DNA of 13,209 nt, taken from Bacteroidales bacterium. GTDB lineage: Bacteria > Bacteroidota > Bacteroidia > Bacteroidales > UBA932. Each line of letters starts with the position of its first letter. Within the stretch, counting starts at the first letter, position 1. The notes under the pieces were generated by a model. The model did no database searches. It was not told the DNA's origin and saw only the letters and a list, made by a program, of their open reading frames with translations. This document shows positions 7,324-13,209 of this stretch, piece after piece. The stretch covers positions 1 through 13,209 of the forward strand of contig JABUTP010000006.1 of assembly GCA_021443625.1 (NCBI GenBank). The letters run 5' to 3'. Position numbers and translations under genes: made by a program.

Positions 7324-8787
7324 GTGGCTAATCCCATCAAACAACTGGTCGGCGAGACGGCGATTTACGGCTTGAGCACCATTCTGGCAAGGGTGGTCAA
7401 CTTCCTGCTTGTCCCGCTCTATTCCAGGGTTCTCACGCAGAGCCAGTACGGCTCGGTGACCTATTTCCTCGCATTCATAGCGGTGCTGCAGGTCGTGCTG
7501 ACGCTCGGTCTCGAAACGGGATGTTTCAGATATTCCCAGAAGGAGGGGAAGAATCCCGACAGCGTATTCTCCACCGCCTTTATGGCGGTGCTGCTGCTCT
7601 GCTCGCTGTTCCTCCTGGTGGTGACGGTGTGGAGCCGCGATATCGCCGATGCCCTGCAATATACCGGATACGGCAAGATTATAGTGTATGTCGGGGTGAT
7701 ATTGCTGCTCGACTCGGTTACGGCAATCCTCTTCGCCCGTCTCAGGGCGGAGCACAAGGCTATAAAATTTGCAGTTGTCCGAACCCTCAAGATATTCACC
7801 GAAGTGGGGGTGAACTTGCTGCTCTATCTGGTGCTGCCGCGCTATGTGGCAACCCATCCGGGGGCGTTCATTCTCAATTTTGTGAGCGCATCGCCCGATT
7901 TTACCTACGCGATTTTTGCGATCATGGCAAGCTGCGTGGTCTGCACCGTCCTTTTGGTGCCGGAGATTCTGCGGCTTTCCTTCAGGATTGACCTTGGGCT
8001 GGCGAAGGAACTGCTGCTCTATTCGCTGCCCCTTATGCTGGCCGGACTGCCGGGGGTGATGAACGATTTTGTGGATCGCTTCATGCTCAGCGAACTCATT
8101 CCGGGAGGCGAGGAGGTGTGGCGGGCCCAGCTCGGAGTGTATCAGGCCGGAGTGAAGATTGCGGTCATTATGTCGCTCTTCGTGCAGATGTTCCGATATG
8201 CGGCGGAACCCTTCTTTTTCCAAAGGGAGAGGGACAAGGGCTCCAAGGAGCTGTATGCCAAGGTGATGACCTGGTTCGTGGCGTTCTGTATGGCGGGCTT
8301 TCTCTTTGTGATGCTCTATATGGATGCCATCGGACTCGTGCTGGGGCGCGACTTCAGAGAGGGACTCTCCATCACTCCGATAATGCTTGTGGCCTACATA
8401 ATGCTGGGGATGCAGTTCAATATAAGCATGTGGTACAAACTGTCGGGCAAGACCGGCTATGCCGTATGGATTACCCTCGCCGGACTGGTTGTGACGGTTG
8501 TCATCAACCTGGTTTTCATCCCCCGCTACTCATATCACGCCGCAGCGTGGGCCCACGTGGCAAGTTACGCCGTGATGATGGCCATTTCGCTCTGGCTGGG
8601 TGGCAAATATTACCCCATTCCCTACAACTGGCCGCGGATATTGCTCTGTGTGGCTGCCGCATTTGCCGTCTATGGATGTTCCCTCCTGCTGCCGGAGCTC
8701 CACTTCTGGCCCAAGATGGCGGTTCATACCGCACTGCTTCTCGGCTATGCCGCACCGGTGGGTTATTACCTCTACAGGAAAAATTGA
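7324..8787 (+). CDS. MATE/MOP-superfamily polysaccharide flippase (Wzx-like)
   Basis: Integral membrane protein of 487 residues with roughly 12-14 hydrophobic segments, related to Wzx/RfbX-type exporters that turn undecaprenyl-linked oligosaccharides to the periplasmic side of the inner membrane. The N-terminus, with GETAIYGLSTILARVVNFLL and then VPLYSRVLTQSQYG, is characteristic. A second half-repeat begins near residue 225, with LAKELLLYSLPLMLAGLPG. The start is a GTG immediately after the yfhO-like TAA stop with no gap; the family sequence begins there (ANPIKQLVGETAIYG), so it is accepted, and translation is probably coupled. The substrate is not readable from sequence. No glycosyltransferase cluster or O-antigen polymerase is seen in the window, so a role in a general envelope glycan, or in cooperation with the YfhO-like neighbour, is plausible but unproven. 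Confidence 0.88.
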   Translation: MANPIKQLVGETAIYGLSTILARVVNFLLVPLYSRVLTQSQYGSVTYFLAFIAVLQVVLTLGLETGCFRYSQKEGKNPDSVFSTAFMAVLLLCSLFLLVVTVWSRDIADALQYTGYGKIIVYVGVILLLDSVTAILFARLRAEHKAIKFAVVRTLKIFTEVGVNLLLYLVLPRYVATHPGAFILNFVSASPDFTYAIFAIMASCVVCTVLLVPEILRLSFRIDLGLAKELLLYSLPLMLAGLPGVMNDFVDRFMLSELIPGGEEVWRAQLGVYQAGVKIAVIMSLFVQMFRYAAEPFFFQRERDKGSKELYAKVMTWFVAFCMAGFLFVMLYMDAIGLVLGRDFREGLSITPIMLVAYIMLGMQFNISMWYKLSGKTGYAVWITLAGLVVTVVINLVFIPRYSYHAAAWAHVASYAVMMAISLWLGGKYYPIPYNWPRILLCVAAAFAVYGCSLLLPELHFWPKMAVHTALLLGYAAPVGYYLYRKN

Positions 8788-8796
8788 TTGGAAAAT

Positions 8797-9231
8797 ATGA
8801 AAGTAAAGATTATCAACAAATCGAACTACCCCGTTCCGGCGTATGCAACCGAGATGTCGGCCGGGATGGATCTCAAGGCGAACAATGAAACGCCCATCAC
8901 GCTGAATCCGCTGGAGCGCACTATGGTCCCCACGGGGCTGTATATTGAGTTGCCGCAGGGATATGAGGCTCAGGTACGCCCCCGCAGCGGTCTTGCCGCA
9001 AAGAAGGGAATCACCGTGATAAACGCCCCGGGCACGATAGATGCCGACTACCGCGGAGAAATCTGCGTGCTGCTGGTAAACCTCTCCAATGAGCCGTTTG
9101 TCATAAATCCCGGCGAGCGCATCGCCCAGATGGTGGTGGCGCGTCACGAAACTGTGCAATGGGAAGAAGTGGAAGTTTTGGCGGACAGCGACAGGGGCGC
9201 GGGGGGATTCGGTTCTACTGGAGTCAAGTGA
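8797..9231 (+). CDS. dut: dUTP diphosphatase (deoxyuridine triphosphatase)
   Basis: Cytoplasmic trimeric enzyme that splits dUTP to dUMP and pyrophosphate, keeping uracil out of DNA and supplying dUMP for thymidylate synthesis. All five motifs are present in the 144-residue product: motif 1 AGMDLKA (22-28), motif 2 RPRSGLA (61-67), motif 3 from [10 protein letters not shown] (79-88) with the catalytic-site Asp82 and Tyr85, motif 4 PGERIAQMV (105-113), and motif 5 [10 protein letters not shown] (133-142), the flexible C-terminal arm. The ATG at 8797-8799 is chosen because the sequence MKVKIINKS and the length of 144 match the family; a TTG three codons upstream gives only a short unsupported extension. 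It lies 9 bases after the flippase stop and 1 base before murF, so it is a housekeeping passenger in an envelope operon. Confidence 0.97.
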   Translation: MKVKIINKSNYPVPAYATEMSAGMDLKANNETPITLNPLERTMVPTGLYIELPQGYEAQVRPRSGLAAKKGITVINAPGTIDADYRGEICVLLVNLSNEPFVINPGERIAQMVVARHETVQWEEVEVLADSDRGAGGFGSTGVK

Positions 9232-9232
9232 T

Positions 9233-10570
9233 ATGGACCTGAGGGGAACCGAGTTTGAGGTTGAGAGGCTGTACAAGGCCTATCTGACCTGCAAGGGATA
9301 CCGGACGGACTCCCGGAACATAGAGGGGGGGGAGATGTTTTTTGCGTTCAGGGGGGAGAAGTTTGATGCCAATGCATTTGCCCTGCCCGCCCTCGAAAGG
9401 GGGGCTGCTGTGTGTGTTATAGACAACGAGCACATTTACGAGAACGGTTGCAGCCAAGGGTTTGCCGACAGGCTGATAATGGTGGATGACACCCTCGAGG
9501 CCTTCAGGGCGATGGCCGCCTGGCACCGGAGCCGTTTTGACATTCCGGTAATAGGCGTGACCGGCACCAACGGCAAGACCACCACCAAGGAGCTGCTCCG
9601 CGAGGTGCTTTCGTCACGATGGAAGGTGGTCTGCACCAAGGGGAACCTGAACAACCACATAGGGGTTCCGATGACTCTCCTTACCATAGACAAGGCGACC
9701 GAAATCGCAATAATCGAGATGGGAGCGAACCACCCGGGGGAAATCCGGGCATCGGTGGAGCTTGCCCGTCCCACCTGCGGAGTCATTACAAACGTGGGAA
9801 AGGCCCATCTGGAGGGTTTCGGCAGTTTCGAAGGGGTGAAAAAGACCAAGGGCGAACTGTATGACTGGCTTGACGGCAATGGGGGAGTGGCTTTTTACAA
9901 CGCTGACAGCCCCGACATTGCCCAGATGGCGGGCAGCCGTCAGAATATGAAGAAGGTGCCGTATGGAGTCGATTATTCCCAGATGAAGATTTCCGCCCCC
10001 TCGGAGGAGAATCCCTATCTTGTGGTGGAAACTTGCGGCAGCGGCGTCTGCACCACGATAGAAACCCATCTGATAGGGAACTACAATGCGATGAACATAG
10101 CCGCGGCACTGGCGGTGGGAGAATATTTCGGGGTGGATATGGCCGCGGCGGCAAAGGCGATAGGGGCTTATGTGCCGTCCAACAGCCGTTCGCAACTGGT
10201 CCGGACCGGCCGGAATTCGGTGATTCTGGATGCCTACAACGCCAATGTCAGCAGTATGATGGCGGCGTTGGACAATTTCAGCACCCTTCCCGCAATGTCG
10301 AAGGTGCTTATACTGGGCGATATGCTCGAGTTGGGCAAATACAGCGTGGAGGCCCATCGCTCCGTGCTGGAAAGGGCAAGGCAAATAACCCCCGAGATTT
10401 ATCTGGTAGGGCAGGAGGGGTTCTGCAAGGTGGCCCGGGAAGGGGATTTCGTGTTTGAGAACGTAGAGGAACTGATCCAGATGTTGAAGGCAAGCCCGAT
10501 GGAGAACAAGACCGTGCTGATAAAGGGCTCCAACGGCATTCATCTGGGACAATTAGTTGAATATCTGTAA
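9233..10570 (+). CDS. murF: UDP-N-acetylmuramoyl-tripeptide--D-alanyl-D-alanine ligase
   Basis: Cytoplasmic Mur ligase that uses ATP to add D-Ala-D-Ala to UDP-MurNAc-tripeptide, completing the pentapeptide precursor of peptidoglycan. In the 445-residue product the N-terminal UDP-binding domain carries TDSR (25-28). The central ATPase domain has the P-loop GTNGKTTT (111-118), followed by KGNLNNHIGVP and MGANHPGEI (163-171). The C-terminal domain has DAYNANVSSM (333-342), where most MurFs read NANP, then ILGDMLELG, and KGSNG (431-435) in place of the KGSR of proteobacterial MurF; I recall the latter as usual in Bacteroidota. The ATG begins one base after the dut stop (TGATATG), implying translational coupling. 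A run of eight G at 9325-9332 falls in codons 31-34. Other mur genes are not in the window, so murF stands apart from a dcw cluster here. Confidence 0.96.
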   Translation: MDLRGTEFEVERLYKAYLTCKGYRTDSRNIEGGEMFFAFRGEKFDANAFALPALERGAAVCVIDNEHIYENGCSQGFADRLIMVDDTLEAFRAMAAWHRSRFDIPVIGVTGTNGKTTTKELLREVLSSRWKVVCTKGNLNNHIGVPMTLLTIDKATEIAIIEMGANHPGEIRASVELARPTCGVITNVGKAHLEGFGSFEGVKKTKGELYDWLDGNGGVAFYNADSPDIAQMAGSRQNMKKVPYGVDYSQMKISAPSEENPYLVVETCGSGVCTTIETHLIGNYNAMNIAAALAVGEYFGVDMAAAAKAIGAYVPSNSRSQLVRTGRNSVILDAYNANVSSMMAALDNFSTLPAMSKVLILGDMLELGKYSVEAHRSVLERARQITPEIYLVGQEGFCKVAREGDFVFENVEELIQMLKASPMENKTVLIKGSNGIHLGQLVEYL

Positions 10571-10575
10571 GTAAT

Positions 10576-12366
10576 ATGAAAGCGTTTGTCAAAGTGTTTT
10601 TCGGCTCGTTGCTCGGATGTCTGGCAGCGATTGCGGTTTTTGTTGTCGTCTCAGTTGTGTTCGTGTGCAGTCTCGGGGCAGCGTTTGCCATTGCGGGCAG
10701 TGGCGGACCGGTGAACGGTTCGGTGTTGAGAATAGATGCCGCCTCGCCCATCTTGGAGCGCGACGTGACGGATATTTCGCTGCGGACTTTGAGCGTAAAT
10801 ACCGGGGCAACACCTCTCTATCACGCCATAAAGGCGATAGAGGAGGCTTCGGCCGACCCCGCCATAAAGTACATTTACCTTGATGCCACCGATTTGGAAC
10901 TTTCGCTGTCGGCTACGGAAGAGTTGCGGGGGGCTTTGGAAGATTTCCGCGCCAGCGGAAAACCCGTAGTGGCATATTCCAATTCATATTCCCAGGCCGG
11001 CTACTGGCTCGCTTCTGTCGCTGACAAGGTAATCGCCAATCCTTACGGAGAAAACCTTTTCATCGGAATGTCAACATCATCTTATTTCCTCAAGGATTTG
11101 CTGGACAGACTCGGGATAGACGTGCAGCTGATACGTCACGGAAAATACAAATCTGCAGGGGAGATCTATACCTGCAACAGGATGAGCGACGACAACCGCC
11201 GGCAGACGCAGGAGATGGTCGAGGGACTCTGGAATACGGTCGCTTCCGGGATTTGCTCCTCGAGAGGGGTCTCGGAGGAGGAATTCGACGGCTGGATAGA
11301 CAATCTTGAGATCAGCCGTCCCGAGAACCTTGTGGAGAAGGGACTGGTGGATACGCTGTTCCATATCGATGAAATGAAGCAATATCTGACCTCCCTCGCA
11401 GGGGCAAAGTCCTACGATAAGATTGGATTCGTGTCTTTGGCCGACTATGCCGGGGCGAGAGTCTGTATGCCGGAAGCAAAATCCAAGGTGGCCGTAATCT
11501 ATGCCTTCGGCGAAATAGTGATGGGCAGCAACAAAGATACCCAGATAGACGGACTCCGGCTGGCCGCCGAGATTGAAAAGGTCAGGGCCGACTCCTCCGT
11601 AAAGGCGGTGGTGCTGAGGGTAAACTCCCCGGGAGGCAGGGTGGATGCCGCCCAAATCATAAGGCAGGAGGTGCTTGCTCTGCAGGAAATCAAACCCGTG
11701 GTGGCCTCATACGGCGATTATGCCGCCTCGGGAGGGTACTGGATATCTTCGTCGGCCAATAAAATCTTCTGCGATGCCACAGCCCTCACCGGTTCGATAG
11801 GGGTGTTCTCCCTTGTCCCCAGTTTCGGCGGGGCGATTTCCAAGAAACTCAATGTCAATGTCGAGTCGGTCGGCTCCAACCTCCACAGTGACATGCAGAG
11901 CGGGATGAGGCCGTTGAACGAGGCCGAACTCCTTTGTATGCAGGGTTCGGTTGAAAAGATATACGACGAATTTGTGGGATTGGTTGCCGAAGGCAGGGGG
12001 ATGTCGCCCGATGCCGTGGATGAAATCGCCCAGGGGCGCGTATGGTGCGGAAGCGATGCCTTGAAGATAGGTCTGGTTGACGAGACAGGGGGGATAGTGG
12101 ATGCCGTAAGGTACGCCGCCGCCATGGCCGGACTGGAGCCGGGAGAATATGGGGTTGCGGAATATCCCGCCACAAAGACTCCCTATGAGAAGATATTGGA
12201 AGCTCTCACCACGACAACTTCCATAAAGGCCCTTTTTGCAAAAAAAACGGTCACCGACAGCGAGCAGATCTTATTGGATGGAGTGGAATCGGCATTTGCC
12301 CCTTTCCGAAACGCTTCGCACGGAGAGATAATGGCGCGTATGCCCTATGTCTATTCGATAAGATAG
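10576..12366 (+). CDS. sppA: Signal peptide peptidase SppA, long (67K/protease IV) type
   Basis: Inner-membrane serine protease facing the periplasm that degrades signal peptides left after secretion, and possibly other membrane protein fragments. The 596-residue product has one N-terminal membrane anchor (about 10-40) and two ClpP-like domains, as in E. coli SppA rather than the short Bacillus form. In the N-terminal domain Lys192 in KYKSAGE is the expected general base. In the C-terminal domain the nucleophile is Ser385 in DYAASGGYW, preceded by RVNSPGG (348-354) of the oxyanion region and followed by ALTGSIGVF (403-411). The catalytic pair is therefore intact. The start is 5 bases after the murF stop. 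It appears to be the last gene of the run that begins at 4858; no strong terminator follows. Confidence is high for identity. Confidence 0.96.
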   Translation: MKAFVKVFFGSLLGCLAAIAVFVVVSVVFVCSLGAAFAIAGSGGPVNGSVLRIDAASPILERDVTDISLRTLSVNTGATPLYHAIKAIEEASADPAIKYIYLDATDLELSLSATEELRGALEDFRASGKPVVAYSNSYSQAGYWLASVADKVIANPYGENLFIGMSTSSYFLKDLLDRLGIDVQLIRHGKYKSAGEIYTCNRMSDDNRRQTQEMVEGLWNTVASGICSSRGVSEEEFDGWIDNLEISRPENLVEKGLVDTLFHIDEMKQYLTSLAGAKSYDKIGFVSLADYAGARVCMPEAKSKVAVIYAFGEIVMGSNKDTQIDGLRLAAEIEKVRADSSVKAVVLRVNSPGGRVDAAQIIRQEVLALQEIKPVVASYGDYAASGGYWISSSANKIFCDATALTGSIGVFSLVPSFGGAISKKLNVNVESVGSNLHSDMQSGMRPLNEAELLCMQGSVEKIYDEFVGLVAEGRGMSPDAVDEIAQGRVWCGSDALKIGLVDETGGIVDAVRYAAAMAGLEPGEYGVAEYPATKTPYEKILEALTTTTSIKALFAKKTVTDSEQILLDGVESAFAPFRNASHGEIMARMPYVYSIR

Positions 12367-12371
12367 GCACG

Positions 12372-12387
12372 GAAGTTGTTCAACTTC
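12372..12387. promoter_or_regulatory. Perfect palindrome between sppA and the TonB receptor gene
   Basis: GAAGTTG and CAACTTC flank two T, a 7-bp inverted repeat inside the 43-base gap, 22 bases before the receptor ATG. It could be an operator for a dimeric regulator of the receptor, or a weak terminator for sppA, since five T follow at 12396-12400, although the stem is short and AT-rich and the T-run is 8 bases away. No clear TAnnTTTG box was found in the gap. Confidence 0.35.
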
Positions 12388-12409
12388 TCAGCCGATTTTT
12401 AATACGGAA

Positions 12410-13209
12410 ATGACAAGGAAAAATCAGTTATTACTCATACTGCTTGCGCTTCCCGCAACCCTCGGAGCGCAGAATTTCAAGGGAACGGTGTATTACCGCG
12501 ACCCCAAAGGGGCGGTGGAGGCACTCCCTTTCGCACAGGTTTATCATATTGAGAAGGAAACTCTCCTGGAGTGCGACGAGCACGGGGAATTTGCTCTTGA
12601 GATAAAGAAAAAAGCCACCCTCGTGGCAACCTATGTGGGTTATTCGCAGGATACCGTGGTGGTGGATGCCGGTACAGCCTCGGCAAACTTTTACCTTACC
12701 GGCGCCAATGAGGTGGAGCAGGCGGTAATCAGCGCCCGCCAGGCTGGACTCTCGCGCCTCAGCCAGGTCAAAACCGAGGCAATAACCGCGGCGGGACTCT
12801 GCAAGATGGCTTGCTGCAACCTTGCCGAGAGTTTCGAAAACAGCGCCAGCGTATCAGTTGGCTATTCTGATGCCGTTACCGGAGCGCGCCAGATAAAACT
12901 CCTCGGGTTGTCGGGTGTCTATACGCAGATGCAGGACGAAAAGATGCCCATTATGCGGGGACTGGCTTCCACATTCGGGTTGAATTATGTCCCCGGACAG
13001 TGGCTGGAGAGCATCCAGATATCAAAAGGGCCGTCGTCGGTAGCCAACGATGCCGCGGGCATCACGGGGCAGATAAATATGGAACACCGCAAACCGATAG
13101 ACGAAACGCCCTTGTTTGTAAATCTCTACGGCAGCACCGACGAGATGTTTGAGATGAATGTAGCATCGGCGCTGCAATTGAACGAAAAGTGGAGTACCAT
13201 TATTCTCGC
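12410..13209 (+). CDS. TonB-dependent receptor with carboxypeptidase-regulatory-like domain, 3' end outside window
   Basis: Outer-membrane active transporter energised by TonB; the first 266 residues are visible and open at the window end. Residues 1-20 form a signal peptide (LLLILLALPATLGA, cleavage before QN). Residues 22-97 fit the beta-sandwich carboxypeptidase-regulatory-like domain common in Bacteroidota receptors (GTVYYRDPKG, ECDEHGEFAL, ATYVGYSQDTVVV). The plug follows, with LAESFENSASVSVGYSDA (138-155), ARQIKLLGLSGVYTQMQDE, MRGLASTFGL, and the closing signature ESIQISKGPSSVAN and GITGQINMEHRKP (217-229), leading into the barrel. The plug starts with Cys131, Cys135 and Cys136, an uncommon feature that may relate to metal handling, though the substrate cannot be read. 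The ATG at 12410 is chosen because it directly precedes the signal peptide. It lies 43 bases after sppA and may have its own promoter. Confidence 0.9.
   Translation, partial: MTRKNQLLLILLALPATLGAQNFKGTVYYRDPKGAVEALPFAQVYHIEKETLLECDEHGEFALEIKKKATLVATYVGYSQDTVVVDAGTASANFYLTGANEVEQAVISARQAGLSRLSQVKTEAITAAGLCKMACCNLAESFENSASVSVGYSDAVTGARQIKLLGLSGVYTQMQDEKMPIMRGLASTFGLNYVPGQWLESIQISKGPSSVANDAAGITGQINMEHRKPIDETPLFVNLYGSTDEMFEMNVASALQLNEKWSTIIL

Noticed and set aside
6673..8223. Leftward frame of 516 codons opposite the yfhO-like and flippase genes
   Set aside because: It spans two clear membrane-protein genes. Its His/Gln/Glu-rich translation is what the reverse strand of hydrophobic codons gives, with no start signal or domain.
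8788..8796. TTG start three codons upstream for dut
   Set aside because: TTG is a rare start, and the ATG at 8797 gives the standard 144-residue enzyme.
9325..9332. Phase variation of murF through the G8 tract
   Set aside because: murF is essential, so switching it off would be lethal. The tract is more likely incidental.
12367..12409. Strong terminator after sppA
   Set aside because: The only hairpin is a 6-7 bp AT-rich stem separated from five T by 8 bases, too weak to call as a terminator. It is recorded as a palindrome instead.
1..13209. Defence system, mobile element, phage or RNA gene
   Set aside because: No nuclease, toxin-antitoxin, integrase, transposase, reverse transcriptase or tRNA/rRNA-like sequence was seen. 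Every gap between genes is under 100 bases and is explained by promoters, terminators or the palindrome.

Overview
The window looks like chromosomal DNA from a Bacteroidota species, probably order Bacteroidales. The grounds are: a prolyl-tRNA synthetase of the archaeal/eukaryotic-like type lacking the bacterial editing insert; an OmpP1/FadL-type outer-membrane protein and a SusC-like TonB-dependent receptor with an N-terminal carboxypeptidase-regulatory-like domain; promoter boxes of the Bacteroides TTTG / TAnnTTTG kind; and mostly weak ribosome-binding sites. The GC-rich coding sequence, heavy in GGG, GCC and CTG codons, would suit an Alistipes/Rikenellaceae-like lineage better than Bacteroides itself, but that placement is an inference from composition only.

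Layout. Positions 1-1552 read leftward: proS, followed 11 bases later by the first 20 codons of a secreted protein that runs off the window. From about position 1560 everything reads rightward. First comes a lipoprotein of extreme composition (Trp/Tyr-rich, then Ser-rich, then Gly-rich), closed by a 12-bp-stem terminator at 3163-3192. Next is a stand-alone OmpP1/FadL-family outer-membrane protein, closed by a second terminator at 4794-4827. Then comes a compact five-gene run, yfhO-like / flippase / dut / murF / sppA (4858-12366), with gaps of 0, 9, 1 and 5 bases, which is almost certainly one operon. After 43 bases holding a short perfect palindrome, a TonB-dependent receptor begins at 12410 and is cut by the window end.

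How the genes fit together. The theme is the cell envelope. YfhO-like proteins and MATE/Wzx-type flippases both act on lipid-linked sugars at the inner membrane. MurF makes the final cytoplasmic peptidoglycan precursor, SppA clears signal peptides and membrane-protein fragments, and the FadL protein and TonB receptor are outer-membrane transporters. dut (dUTP removal) is a housekeeping passenger. No intergenic gap exceeds 100 bases, and no tRNA, rRNA, CRISPR array, insertion sequence or phage gene was seen.

I did not find a clear undescribed system. The items most worth a second look are the Trp/Ser-rich lipoprotein, the apparently face-to-face promoters between it and proS, the YfhO-flippase pair of unknown acceptor, and the cysteine cluster in the plug of the TonB receptor.
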